A DNA stretch of 64,000 bases from contig URNX01000001.1 in NCBI GenBank assembly GCA_900549415.1, forward strand, positions 124,001 to 188,000. The letters run 5' to 3'. This DNA comes from an uncultured bacterium (GTDB lineage Bacteria; Verrucomicrobiota; Lentisphaeria; Victivallales; UBA1829). Each line of letters opens with the position of its first letter. Position 1 is the stretch's first letter. The translations under genes were made by a program, and so were the position numbers. The notes under the pieces are model-generated. The model worked only from the letters and a program-made list of their open reading frames with translations, was not told where the DNA came from and did not search any database. Below are positions 1 to 8,708 of this stretch, piece after piece.

Positions 1-113
1 TGGTCAACGCTTTCCTGAATTCCCCGCTCGGAATTCTTCTGCTGTTCGCCGCGATTGCGCTGGTTGTGACCGGCTTCCTCGTCATCCGCAAAATCACCAA
101 CATTGATATTTAA
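1..113 (+). CDS. tadB: TadB-like type II secretion F-family protein, C-terminal end only
   Basis: Only the last 36 codons are present, read from position 3 and ending at TAA 111-113; the gene begins before the window. The visible peptide is a single hydrophobic helix (NSPLGILLLFAAIALVVTGF) followed by a short basic tail, as expected for the last membrane helix of TadB, an inner-membrane platform protein of Tad pili. The assignment rests mainly on context: a TadC-like gene starts 15 bases downstream behind a good ribosome binding site (AAGGAGG), and TadB and TadC are normally adjacent. With so little sequence any F-family membrane protein would fit. Confidence 0.55.
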   Translation, partial: VNAFLNSPLGILLLFAAIALVVTGFLVIRKITNIDI

Positions 114-128
114 GGAGGACAACCGCTC

Positions 129-1013
129 ATGGATCTGCTTCTGACAACCGCCGCCGCGCTCTGCGCCGGAATCTCCTGCACCGCTGTGCTCTGTCTCATC
201 ATCGGCGCCCTCTCCTCCATCGAATTCGACAAAAACGCGGGCGAACCGCTCGAAATCCGCAAGCCGGTTCCGGTTCTCATCAAAATTGTGCTTCCGCTGA
301 CAGGGAACCTTCTTCCGCTCATGCACGCGCCGCTCTTTCAGGATTCCCTACGCAAGACCTCGAACCAGCTTATGATGGCGGGATACGACCAGACGCTTTC
401 CGCGGAACGCTTCCTCGCCGCGCGTCTTCTGCTGCTCGGACTCGGCGTCATCGTCATGATCCTCTGCGGAGCCGCAGGCAAACTGCTTTACGGACTCATC
501 CTCCTCGCCATGTTCTATGTCTATCCCGGAGCCTGGCTGCGCAACATGGTAAGCAAACGCCACTTCTCGATTCTGCGCGCACTCCCGAACCTGCTCGACC
601 TGCTCACCCTTTCCGTCGAAGCCGGAAAAGACTTTCTTTCCGCACTCAAGGACATCCTCGCGCGGCGCCCGGTCGACGCCCTCGGCGAAGAGTTCATGCG
701 CGCGCTTCAGGAAATTCAGCTCGGCAAAAAACGCCAGACCGCGCTCCGCGACATGGCGCAGCGCACCCAGCAGCCCGAACTTTCCGCCGTTCTGAACGCA
801 ATTGTCCAGGCGGATGAACTCGGTATCAGCATCGGCGGACTCCTCCGCATTCAGAGCGACCAGCTCCGCAACAAGCGTTTCGCCCTCGCGGAAAAACTCG
901 CGGGCGAAGCCCCGGTCAAACTTCTCATGCCGGTCGTCCTCTTCATCTTCCCCGCCGTCTTCCTGCTGATGCTCGGCCCCGTAATCCTCCAGGCAATGAA
1001 AGCGATGCGGTAA
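129..1013 (+). CDS. tadC: TadC-like type II secretion system F family protein
   Basis: A 294-residue inner-membrane protein of the GspF/TadC platform family. It has an N-terminal membrane helix (about residues 3-30), two closely spaced helices near 95-130, a cytoplasmic F domain (about 145-255) with the family-typical stretch RALPNLLDLLTLSVEAGKDF and the later segment ADELGISIGGLL, and a C-terminal helix rich in Pro and Leu. Tad platform proteins help assemble Flp-type pili across the inner membrane. The start is the ATG preceded by AAGGAGGAC. It lies between the TadB end and a DUF192 gene whose ATG follows three bases after the stop, so the genes are clearly cotranscribed. The family assignment is firm; TadC rather than TadB is inferred from order. 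Confidence 0.85.
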   Translation: MDLLLTTAAALCAGISCTAVLCLIIGALSSIEFDKNAGEPLEIRKPVPVLIKIVLPLTGNLLPLMHAPLFQDSLRKTSNQLMMAGYDQTLSAERFLAARLLLLGLGVIVMILCGAAGKLLYGLILLAMFYVYPGAWLRNMVSKRHFSILRALPNLLDLLTLSVEAGKDFLSALKDILARRPVDALGEEFMRALQEIQLGKKRQTALRDMAQRTQQPELSAVLNAIVQADELGISIGGLLRIQSDQLRNKRFALAEKLAGEAPVKLLMPVVLFIFPAVFLLMLGPVILQAMKAMR

Positions 1014-1016
1014 CCC

Positions 1017-1445
1017 ATGATTCTGCATAACGTCACACGCAAAACCGTTCTCGCGAAGGAGCCGCGCCGCGCGCGAGCCTTCTTCACGCGGATGCGCGGC
1101 ATGATCGGACGCAGCTTCTCGGACGAGTTCGACGCCCTCATCTTTGAACACTGCAACGCCGTCCACTCGCTCTTCATGTCGCAGCCCATCGACGTTCTGT
1201 TTCTTTCCGGCGACAACCGGATTGTTCATCAGCGCACAGCCTTTCCGCCCTGGCGGTTCTGTGAAGGCTGCCGCGCCGCCGTGCTCACCATCGAACTGCC
1301 CGCCGGAACCCTCGCACGGACCGGCACGCAGACCGGAGATTATATTGATCTGGATGTGGAACTGCTCCCCGAACTGAACGCCCGTCCGTCCGGACTCGCC
1401 GGGACAGCCCCCGCACCAACGAACTTATTCGGAGATAAATCATGA
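1017..1445 (+). CDS. DUF192 domain protein
   Basis: A 142-residue protein matching the DUF192 family over about residues 1-115: an N-terminal strand (ILHNVTRKTVLA), the RMRGMIGR stretch, the conserved core where CNAVHSLFMSQPIDVLFL corresponds to the family's H-T-x-x-M-x-x-P-I-D-x-x-F-L signature, and the closing ELPAGTLARTGTQTGD (usually ELPAGT...G...GD). Biochemical function is unknown. Many DUF192 proteins carry a signal peptide; this one does not, so it is probably cytoplasmic. It sits inside a Tad operon, three bases after tadC, and its stop overlaps the ATG of the FHA gene, which suggests translational coupling and a job linked to pilus assembly or its control. Confidence 0.85.
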   Translation: MILHNVTRKTVLAKEPRRARAFFTRMRGMIGRSFSDEFDALIFEHCNAVHSLFMSQPIDVLFLSGDNRIVHQRTAFPPWRFCEGCRAAVLTIELPAGTLARTGTQTGDYIDLDVELLPELNARPSGLAGTAPAPTNLFGDKS

Positions 1446-2776
1446 AACTCTTTTTTCTGAACGGTCCCAGAGCGGGAACCAACATGGAACTCACACCGCC
1501 CGGCGTATCCGTCGGACGCGAAGAGGACAACGACATCCAGCTTCTCGTCACCGGCGTTTCGCGCTATCATGCGAAAATAACCTTCAACGGCTCCGCCTGG
1601 TCAATCCTCGATCTCGGCAGCACCAACGGAACCCGTCTCAACGGCAAACAGATTTCTGCGGAAACCGCACTGGCGGACGGCGACACCATTGTCATCGGCG
1701 ATCAGACACTCATTTTCGCCGAACAGCTTGCCGCACCGAAACCCGAAGCGTCCGCCCCGGCTCCCGCACCCGCACCGGAACAGCCGTCCAAACCGTCCGT
1801 CGACCTGAAATCCCTCGAAACGCTCTTTTCCAAAGACAAAAAGAAAGAGGAGGAAAAGAAGGGTTCCGCTCCGGCACAGAAGAAATTCAAACTTCTCTAT
1901 CCGGTCCTCGTCTTTGCGCTCGCACTGATCGTCCTTGCTGTCTTCGTCAAACTCAATATGATGGAACCGAAAGCGGAGAGTTCACAAGCTGCTGCAGTCA
2001 AAAAACCGGATTTCGTTCTGAGCTACCAGCGCACAAAAACCGAACCCGGCAACATCTTCCGTTTTGCGCTGACCGTTGAAAACGACACTGCGTATTTCAC
2101 GCTCGACGACCTCAAATACGGACGTCATTTCCAGAAAACGATTCCGTCCGTCCCCGCGCAGGCGATGCAGGATCTGCGCGATGCCATCCTCGCAACCGAC
2201 TTCATGAAGCTCCAGCAGGATCCCGAAGATGTTGTCACCAAAGACGTTGACGAAAACCGCACGCTGACCATCGTTCAAAACAACAGACAGAACACCATCA
2301 CCGTCCACAACAATTTCGCCAAAAGTTCCTTTGAAGCCATTGAACGGGCCATCGACCGCTTCTCCGACGACAACGGTCTGATCTCCGTCTCCATGAATGT
2401 CGAAGAAATGCAAAAATATGCGCATCTGACCTTCCGCAAGGCCGAGGACCTTTACGAATCCTATCAGGCAAAACCGGAAAACCTCCGTCAGGCCATCTCA
2501 CGCTACAAACTTTCCATGGAATACTTCGAGCAGTTCACCCCAAAACCGCAGGAATGGGATGTGGCCCGCAAACATCTCGCGGAAGCGGAACAGAAATTTG
2601 AAAAACTCCGCCGCGATCTTGAATTCAATATTCAGCAGTTCTACAAACTGCGCGACTACGCCCGCGCCTCCGCCGAATGCCAGAAAGCCATGGATCTGCT
2701 CGGTCCCGACAGCAAAGCATATCCCAAACTCAAAACCTACAAACTCGAATTCGACAGGCAGCTGAGAAGGAAGTGA
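1442..2776 (+). CDS. FHA-domain membrane protein
   Basis: A 444-residue protein with an N-terminal FHA domain (about 1-93) showing the phosphothreonine-binding signature: GR at 25-26, S-x-x-H near 40-43 and the GSTNGTRLNG loop at 59-68. A Pro/Ala-rich linker (about 97-120), a Lys/Glu-rich charged segment and one membrane helix (about 150-169) follow. The remaining 270 residues are mostly helical with TPR-like stretches near the C-terminus. The layout implies a cytoplasmic FHA sensor joined to an extracytoplasmic helical domain. FHA proteins accompany several secretion systems, where they read Thr phosphorylation; no kinase gene is visible here. The start overlaps the stop of the DUF192 gene (ATGA), consistent with coupled translation. 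Confidence 0.85.
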   Translation: MKLFFLNGPRAGTNMELTPPGVSVGREEDNDIQLLVTGVSRYHAKITFNGSAWSILDLGSTNGTRLNGKQISAETALADGDTIVIGDQTLIFAEQLAAPKPEASAPAPAPAPEQPSKPSVDLKSLETLFSKDKKKEEEKKGSAPAQKKFKLLYPVLVFALALIVLAVFVKLNMMEPKAESSQAAAVKKPDFVLSYQRTKTEPGNIFRFALTVENDTAYFTLDDLKYGRHFQKTIPSVPAQAMQDLRDAILATDFMKLQQDPEDVVTKDVDENRTLTIVQNNRQNTITVHNNFAKSSFEAIERAIDRFSDDNGLISVSMNVEEMQKYAHLTFRKAEDLYESYQAKPENLRQAISRYKLSMEYFEQFTPKPQEWDVARKHLAEAEQKFEKLRRDLEFNIQQFYKLRDYARASAECQKAMDLLGPDSKAYPKLKTYKLEFDRQLRRK

Positions 2777-2780
2777 CCTC

Positions 2781-4103
2781 ATGAAAAAATATTCTCTTTT
2801 CGCCCTCGTCTCCGCACTCGCCCTGCTCCTTGCTGGATGCGGAGAAAAAAAACAGGAAGATCCGCGCGCGGTACTCCGCATCAATTCGAAACCGCAGGAT
2901 GCGGAAGTCGTGCTTCTCGGCAAGCCGCAGGGGAAAACCCCGTTCGGCTGCCGCATTCCCGCCGGAACACATCTGCTCAAACTCTCCAAGCCGGGCTATG
3001 AAACCGTCTGGAAAATCATCAAACTGGAACCCCGCCAGAAACTTCAGATCACGGAAACGCTGAAACAGCAGACCGCCTCCGTCCTCTTCCAGACAACTCC
3101 CGCCGGCGCAGCCGTAATCATGGACGGCAAAGAGCTCGGCGTGACCCCGTTCAGCATCCGGGATCTGCCCGTCGGCAAGTACACCGCAACACTGAAGCTC
3201 AGCGGTTATGCACAGCGGAATGTCGAATGGGAAATCTCTGACGCCCGCCCGCGCCTGGTTCAAACCGTCCTTCAGTCAAACGTCGGCACACTTTCCGTCA
3301 AATCCGCCCCGAAAGCCGCGATCGTCTACCTTGACGGCCAAGACGTCGGTCGCACCCCCTACTCCGGATCGCACGAACAGGGCAGATACACACTGAAAGT
3401 CCAGAGCAGCGGCTACACGCCCTACCAGCAGGCCGTCACCATCCACCGCGATAAAACAACGGCAATCAATGTAAAACTGAATCCGCTTCCCGGCGCGCTC
3501 TCCATCACAACCGAACCGGTCAACGCCTCGATCCGCATCAACGGCAAAGACTACGGAACCGCCCCCGTCACCGTCAAAAACCTCCCGGTCGGCAAGTACA
3601 CCGTCACAGCCTCCCGCAGCGGCTATGACACCGAAACAGTCAAGCTCGACCTTCCCGCCGGCGAAAAACTTTCACACACATTCTCCATGAAGGTCAACAC
3701 CGGCGGCATCGACTTCGCCACCTACCCCGCCGGAATCACAGTTTATCTCGACGGCAAGGAACTCGGCGCGACCATTCCAGACGCCAATTCAGCCAACTCC
3801 AAAGTATTTTCCGTCCGCGGTCTGAAGCCCGGAATCCACACGCTTCAGCTTGTACACAAACATGCACGCCCCGACCGGAAAATTGTCAAAGTCAACGTTG
3901 CAAAAGGAGAAATCAAACGTCTGGATACCCAGAAAATGTGGATTGCAAACACTCTGCTGAAACTCAAATCCGGCGAACAGATCCACGGACGCCTCATTTC
4001 CCAGTCAAACAAAAGCGTCATTTTTGAACCGGAACCGGGCGTGACTTACTCCTACAAGCGCGAAGACATCGAATCCATAGCCACCCTGAAACGCGAGGAA
4101 TGA
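2781..4103 (+). CDS. PEGA-repeat lipoprotein
   Basis: A 440-residue predicted lipoprotein. The signal peptide ends in a lipobox LLAGC with the lipidated Cys at residue 20. About five PEGA-type beta repeats follow (roughly 33-100, 101-170, 171-240, 241-309 and 310-375), each with the pattern x-P-x-x-A-x-V-x-x-D/N-G-x-x-x-G-x-T/A-P and a closing G-K/R-Y-T. PEGA domains are extracytoplasmic beta modules thought to bind envelope or surface partners. The last 65 residues are non-repetitive, ending near SYKREDIESIATLKREE. The gene begins four bases after the FHA stop and overlaps the next gene, so it belongs to the Tad-linked operon and may anchor or stabilise the machinery in the envelope. Confidence 0.88.
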   Translation: MKKYSLFALVSALALLLAGCGEKKQEDPRAVLRINSKPQDAEVVLLGKPQGKTPFGCRIPAGTHLLKLSKPGYETVWKIIKLEPRQKLQITETLKQQTASVLFQTTPAGAAVIMDGKELGVTPFSIRDLPVGKYTATLKLSGYAQRNVEWEISDARPRLVQTVLQSNVGTLSVKSAPKAAIVYLDGQDVGRTPYSGSHEQGRYTLKVQSSGYTPYQQAVTIHRDKTTAINVKLNPLPGALSITTEPVNASIRINGKDYGTAPVTVKNLPVGKYTVTASRSGYDTETVKLDLPAGEKLSHTFSMKVNTGGIDFATYPAGITVYLDGKELGATIPDANSANSKVFSVRGLKPGIHTLQLVHKHARPDRKIVKVNVAKGEIKRLDTQKMWIANTLLKLKSGEQIHGRLISQSNKSVIFEPEPGVTYSYKREDIESIATLKREE

Positions 4104-4669
4104 CCATGTTTGAATTTTTCAATCCCCGCCTTATGTATCTGATTCTTCTTCCGCTCTGCGCTGTGCTGTGCATCACGGGAGGAATCCTGCTGCTGAAAGT
4201 AAATAAAGAAAACCTGGAGAAACGGGAAAAACTTCCGCGTGCAGTGCTCCCCGGCGCCATTCTCGGAATCATCGACCTGCTCTGGTGCATCCCGAACGCC
4301 ATGCCGATTCTCCCGGAATCGCTGCATAAATATCTGCTGCCGCTTGCAATTCTGCTGATCATCCTCGCTTACTGCGCGCTCGATCACCTGTTTTCGCGCG
4401 CGATCGGCGGCTTCATGATCCTGACGGCACATTTCTACCTGAAAGAATCGTTCGCCTCCCCGACCATGCTCTCCGCCGTCTTCGCGACGTTCTGTCTGAT
4501 CTTTGGAACGATCGGCATTTTCATTTCAGGCAAACCGCACCTCACGCGGGAAATCATCCGCCTTTCCGTGACGAAGTACCGTCCGGTGATGCCGGTTTTT
4601 CTCTTTCTTTTCGCAATTGTTTCACTTGCAACCTTTATTCTGAATCTTACCGGAGCTGACAAAATATGA
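4100..4669 (+). CDS. multi-pass membrane protein of unknown function
   Basis: A 189-residue hydrophobic protein with about six predicted membrane helices (near 10-30, 45-65, 72-92, 95-112, 120-142 and 163-185). I recognise no family. It overlaps the upstream PEGA lipoprotein gene by four bases (ATGA) and the downstream rsmG by four bases, so it is in the same transcript. Two ATG codons in frame (4100 and 4106) could serve as start; the second gives MFEFFNPRLMYL. It resembles the small integral membrane proteins often attached to PVC secretion operons, but that is only a contextual impression. Confidence 0.7.
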   Translation: MTMFEFFNPRLMYLILLPLCAVLCITGGILLLKVNKENLEKREKLPRAVLPGAILGIIDLLWCIPNAMPILPESLHKYLLPLAILLIILAYCALDHLFSRAIGGFMILTAHFYLKESFASPTMLSAVFATFCLIFGTIGIFISGKPHLTREIIRLSVTKYRPVMPVFLFLFAIVSLATFILNLTGADKI

Positions 4670-5328
4670 GCACCACCCCGTCCGCCGAATGCCTCGCCTT
4701 TCTGAAACGCTTTGTCCCGGAGACCCGTTTTGACGACTTCATGAAAGCCTGTTCGATTTTTGAAGATGTTCTTTACGAAACGAACAAGACCATGAATCTG
4801 ACCCGTATCCCGCCGGAGGATTTCTGGAGCAAACATATTGCGGATTCCGTTTCGATTGCGCCGTATCTGGACGGGAAATTCAATCTTTGCGACGTCGGCT
4901 GCGGTGCGGGCTTCCCCTCGCTTCCTCTTGCCGCAGCTTTCCCGGATCTTCAGATCACCTCTGTCGATTCGACCCGCAAAAAAATTGATTTTGTGAACCG
5001 CGCCGCGGAAGCGATGGGACTTGACAATCTGGAAGCTCTCCACGCCCGTGCGAACGAGCTTGCCTCATCGGAGGATTACGGACATCATTTTGAGATTGTC
5101 ACCGCGCGAGCAGTTTCGGATTCCATGAAACTGATCAAGGAGGTTTCCGGACTCCTCCGCAAGGATGCGCTGCTCTACGTCTACCGCACGCCCGACCAGC
5201 GCGACAAAGAGAAGCCGGAGCTTCAGAAACTGGCTCTCCGTTTCCGCTGCACCGACACCTTTGAGCTTCCCGACAACGCCGGCACCCGTCTTTTCATGAC
5301 CCTCCCCCCGGTTCACAGGAAAAAGTAA
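4666..5328 (+). CDS. rsmG: 16S rRNA (guanine(527)-N7)-methyltransferase RsmG
   Basis: A 220-residue methyltransferase of the RsmG/GidB family, which methylates N7 of G527 in 16S rRNA using S-adenosylmethionine. The SAM site is clear: LCDVGCGAGFPSLPLA (residues about 75-90), followed by VDSTRKKIDFVNRAAE and the conserved VTARAVSD. Upstream, the family-typical TNKTMNLTRIPPEDFWSKHI is present. Length is normal for the family. The ATG overlaps the stop of the membrane-protein gene, making it the last gene of the Tad-linked operon, which ends at a strong hairpin terminator. Loss of RsmG confers low-level streptomycin resistance in other bacteria. Confidence 0.95.
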   Translation: MSTTPSAECLAFLKRFVPETRFDDFMKACSIFEDVLYETNKTMNLTRIPPEDFWSKHIADSVSIAPYLDGKFNLCDVGCGAGFPSLPLAAAFPDLQITSVDSTRKKIDFVNRAAEAMGLDNLEALHARANELASSEDYGHHFEIVTARAVSDSMKLIKEVSGLLRKDALLYVYRTPDQRDKEKPELQKLALRFRCTDTFELPDNAGTRLFMTLPPVHRKK

Positions 5329-5350
5329 AGAGAACATACGGTATTTTCAA

Positions 5351-5380
5351 AAAAAGCGGAGACAAGCACCTCCGCTTTTT
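5351..5380. terminator. bidirectional intrinsic terminator between rsmG and the GH5 gene
   Basis: An 11-bp perfect stem (5351-5361 with 5370-5380) around an 8-base loop, with A/T tracts on both sides, so it can end both the rsmG transcript and the convergent GH5 transcript. Confidence 0.88.
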
Positions 5381-5400
5381 ACTATCATTCCCCCTTCTAA

Positions 5401-6975
5401 TCAACGTTTTTTATTCTGTTTGAAGTATTTCAGCAGAACCTGTTTCCGGTCCGTATCCTTTTCGGCTTTCCTGATTTTGTCCGGAGAACCTTCATGTTCC
5501 AGACTCCACCCCTCCCATTCGCGGAAAGCGTGGTAAGTCCAGTCCCACTTGTATTCCTCGAAAATGGAAATCAGTTCATCCAGATAACCGGCTCCGCCGG
5601 GCGCCCAGACGGCTACCGAAAACTCCCCCGCCTGGATTTTGGCGCCATACTTCTGCTGGAATTTGCGGACGGACTTCATGGATTCGGCAAGACGTGAACG
5701 GTTCCAGCCGGCGTCACGGTAATCAAAACGTCTGGCATAATACGTTTTGATGTAGCTCAAATCACCGACTCCCTGATGCGTATATTCCCCCGGAGCGTAC
5801 ATATGAATGGAGTAGATGATATTGGAAAGCGGCATGGGCAGCATTTCAAAAAATACCGGACTCGCCATATGATTGCTCTCGACCATGACAGGAACTTCCG
5901 GATCAACGGAACGGATCGCTTTCGCCGCATCATACTGCAAATTCCAGAAACTGTACGGCACTGTCCCGTGCTGAATCGGTTCATTGCAGAGATCATACGC
6001 ATAAATCTGCGGATTCCCTTTGAACCGCCGCGCTGTTTCCTGCCAGATTTTGATGAAGGCGTCACGATATTCCGTTTCATGCATAATCCGGAAATGGGAA
6101 CTGTCCGCTTTCGCGGCGGCCGCATCTTTCCCGTACCGCCCGCCGAGCACATGATGCATGTCCACAATGACTTTGATGTCATGCTTTTTCAGCAGCGGCA
6201 TCAGTTTTTCAAGATGTGCAAGCGCATCATTGAACCACTTTCTGTAGACGGCAATATTCTTCACATCCGGACATCCTCCGACAATCTGGTAACGGACCAG
6301 ATTGACATTCCATGCCGCAAGCTCACGAATATCATCTTCCGTAAACTGCGGCCAGACCGGAGACATTACCCCGCGCCGCGGAACGTCGGAGAGGACACGG
6401 GAGGTGTATTCGCACTTGAACCCTTCCGGGAGAACGATATCCGAGACGGGAGCAATGGGAAACTCTTCAATGGAAACATTGCGGAACTGCAGAGTTCCCC
6501 ATCCCTGCTGAATTCCGAAAACAATCTGGGCATCATCAATATCTGCCGGGAAATTGCAGAAAAGCGTTAGCGGAACCCATTCACTCCGTGTCCCCTTGAA
6601 CCGGGGACTCACGAAGAAATTTTTGACCTTGGCCTTGCTGTTGTAAACCAGAATCTTGCCTCCGGAATGCGGATTTCCTTTGACTGTTTCAATGTCCCTG
6701 CACCGGATCTCGCAGCGAATCTGCAAACCTTTTCCAAGCAGTTTTTCAAGAGGCAAATCCAGAATCGCTCCGCGTGTTTCATTGGAAATTCCCGGCTGTT
6801 CGGGAATCTCTACCGTAAACACTCCCTTATCATGGGATACGCTGAACGTTCCGCCGTCCACGGAAAATCTGCCGAGACGGAAATCTTTTTCTCCGAGCGC
6901 AATCTCCTCTCCGCCGAAAAGCGGAAGCGCCGCTGCACATAATGCGCATAATGCTGAAAGCAGTTTTCTTCTCAT
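5401..6975 (-). CDS. secreted glycoside hydrolase family 5 protein (downstream tandem copy)
   Basis: A 524-residue secreted enzyme. It has a signal peptide (MRRKLLSALCALCAAALPLF), an N-terminal beta-sandwich region (about 25-175) resembling a carbohydrate-binding module, and a GH5 (cellulase-type) TIM barrel (about 195-515). The catalytic residues fit the family: acid/base Glu332 in YDLCNEP and nucleophile Glu451 in AGEFSV, with His392 in SIHMY. GH5 enzymes retain configuration and cleave beta-linked glucans, mannans or xylans; the substrate cannot be told from sequence. It follows a close paralog by only 14 bases and shares its transcript. The paralogs align over their whole length with the same active-site motifs, so this is a tandem duplication. 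Confidence 0.9.
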   Translation of the reverse strand: MRRKLLSALCALCAAALPLFGGEEIALGEKDFRLGRFSVDGGTFSVSHDKGVFTVEIPEQPGISNETRGAILDLPLEKLLGKGLQIRCEIRCRDIETVKGNPHSGGKILVYNSKAKVKNFFVSPRFKGTRSEWVPLTLFCNFPADIDDAQIVFGIQQGWGTLQFRNVSIEEFPIAPVSDIVLPEGFKCEYTSRVLSDVPRRGVMSPVWPQFTEDDIRELAAWNVNLVRYQIVGGCPDVKNIAVYRKWFNDALAHLEKLMPLLKKHDIKVIVDMHHVLGGRYGKDAAAAKADSSHFRIMHETEYRDAFIKIWQETARRFKGNPQIYAYDLCNEPIQHGTVPYSFWNLQYDAAKAIRSVDPEVPVMVESNHMASPVFFEMLPMPLSNIIYSIHMYAPGEYTHQGVGDLSYIKTYYARRFDYRDAGWNRSRLAESMKSVRKFQQKYGAKIQAGEFSVAVWAPGGAGYLDELISIFEEYKWDWTYHAFREWEGWSLEHEGSPDKIRKAEKDTDRKQVLLKYFKQNKKR

Positions 6976-6989
6976 GCCGTATTCTCCGG

Positions 6990-8555
6990 TTATTTTGTGT
7001 TCAAACCAAAGTATTTGAGCATGACCTGCTTGCGGTCGGTGTCCTTTACGGCCTTCCGGATCTGATCCGGAGTTCCTTCATGCTCCAGGCTCCAGCCATC
7101 CCACTCGCGGAATGCGTGATAAGTCCAGTCCCACTTGTATTCCTCGAAAATGGAAACGAGCTCATCCAGATAGTTCGCCGCCCCGGGAGCCCAGATCGCA
7201 ACGGAAAACTCGCCCACCTGGATTTTAGCTCCATATTTCTGCTGAAATTTACGCACAGCCTCCATGGATTTCGCCAGGCGGGCGCGGTTCCATCCGGCAT
7301 TCCGGTAATCAAAATGCTTCGCGTAAAACTGCTTGGAATAACTCGTGTCATTGACTCCCTGATGCGTATATTCTCCCGGAACATACATATGAATCGAGTA
7401 AATGATGTTGTCAAGCGGCATCGGTGTCATTTCAAAGAAAACCGGACTCGCCATATGGTTGCTTTCAACCATGACGGGAACTTCCGGATCAACGGAGCGG
7501 ATCGCTTTCGCCGCCTCATACTGCAGATTCCAGAAGCTGCAGGGAACCGCTCCATGCTGAATCGGTTCATTGCAGAGGTCGTAGGCGTAAATCTGCGTAT
7601 TTCCCTTGAATCTCCGGGCGGTTTCCCGCCAGATCCGGATAAACGCATCGCGGTATCCGGCTTCATGCATCGCACGGAAATGCGAACTGTCGGCTTTGGC
7701 GGCCTCGGCATCTTTGCCGTACCGTCCGCCGACCACATAGTGCATATCAACAATGACCTTGATGCCATACTTCTTCAGCAGGGGCATCAGTTTTTCAAGA
7801 TGAGCGAGCGCATCCCCGAACCACTTTTCATAGACCTCTATGTTTTTGACGTCCGGGCATCCGTCGACAATCTGATAACGGAGCAGATTGACATTCCACG
7901 AAGCCAGGTCGTGAATGTCCTGCTCCTTCAGGTTCTTCCATGCAGGACTCATCACACCGCGGCGGCGGACATCCCGCTTGACGCGGTCCGTGTATTTCTG
8001 CACAAAGTTTTCCGGAACCTTCACACTGGTGACCGGAGCGACGGGATAAGTCTCATAAACCAGATTGCGGAACTGCAGTTTTCCCCATCCCTGCTGAATT
8101 CCGAAAACGACATGAACCGACTGCTGGTCTTCCGGGAAACTGCATTCCAGTGAAACCGGCTGCCATTCTGTTTGCGTTCCGCGCATGACAGGCGAAACAA
8201 AAAAGTTGTAGACGCCCTGCCGGAAATTGCTCGCAAGAATCTTTCCGCCCCAGTAAGGACCGCCCGCATCCGATGCGATATTTTCATAGCGGACCTCCCC
8301 GCGGAAACGCACCCCCATTCCGCGCATCTTCTGAACGGGAATGTTCAGAACCGCTCCAAGCGTTGCATTGCCAATCTTCGGAGACGGCGGAATCATCACC
8401 GTAAGAACGCCGTCATCGAAGCTCACCTGATACTTGACGCTCCCGGCTGTACGGTTTCCAAGAACAAAATCTTTTGCTGTCAGAGGAATTTCAGCCGCCG
8501 GCAAAGTTACAACGAACGCGCAGAGCGCAAAAAAAACAATCATCAGTCTTTTCAT
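6990..8555 (-). CDS. secreted glycoside hydrolase family 5 protein (upstream tandem copy)
   Basis: A 521-residue paralog of the neighbouring GH5 enzyme. I start it at ATG 8553-8555 (MKRLMIVFFALCAFVVTLPA, a good signal peptide) because a purine-rich AGAGG site lies just upstream; a longer open frame extends to 8702 but lacks these signs. The order is signal peptide, beta-sandwich region (about 20-170) and GH5 barrel (about 195-515). The acid/base is Glu330 in DLCNEP and the nucleophile Glu449 in VGEFSV. Long stretches are nearly identical to its partner (for example AKAIRSVDPEVPVMVESNHM), while the N-terminal module is more divergent, which may mean different substrate binding with the same chemistry. 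It lies downstream of a pseudopilin gene on the same strand. Confidence 0.9.
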   Translation of the reverse strand: MKRLMIVFFALCAFVVTLPAAEIPLTAKDFVLGNRTAGSVKYQVSFDDGVLTVMIPPSPKIGNATLGAVLNIPVQKMRGMGVRFRGEVRYENIASDAGGPYWGGKILASNFRQGVYNFFVSPVMRGTQTEWQPVSLECSFPEDQQSVHVVFGIQQGWGKLQFRNLVYETYPVAPVTSVKVPENFVQKYTDRVKRDVRRRGVMSPAWKNLKEQDIHDLASWNVNLLRYQIVDGCPDVKNIEVYEKWFGDALAHLEKLMPLLKKYGIKVIVDMHYVVGGRYGKDAEAAKADSSHFRAMHEAGYRDAFIRIWRETARRFKGNTQIYAYDLCNEPIQHGAVPCSFWNLQYEAAKAIRSVDPEVPVMVESNHMASPVFFEMTPMPLDNIIYSIHMYVPGEYTHQGVNDTSYSKQFYAKHFDYRNAGWNRARLAKSMEAVRKFQQKYGAKIQVGEFSVAIWAPGAANYLDELVSIFEEYKWDWTYHAFREWDGWSLEHEGTPDQIRKAVKDTDRKQVMLKYFGLNTK

Positions 8556-8708
8556 AAAAACCTCTCGGTTTGCGAGGAAGGACCCGGCACGCAAAAAAAA
8601 CGCCCATGTTTGCCCTTCCAAGTTTATCTCGGTTTTCCGGATGATGCCGATTGCATCAATCCTGCGGAAACGGCGGAGAAGATTTCCTGTTTCCTCCGCC
8701 AAAAACGC

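Noticed and set aside
8671..8700. Hairpin after the pseudopilin gene as a terminator
   Set aside because: GGCGGAG/CTCCGCC pairs but no T tract follows on the minus strand; the GH5 genes downstream are likely read through.
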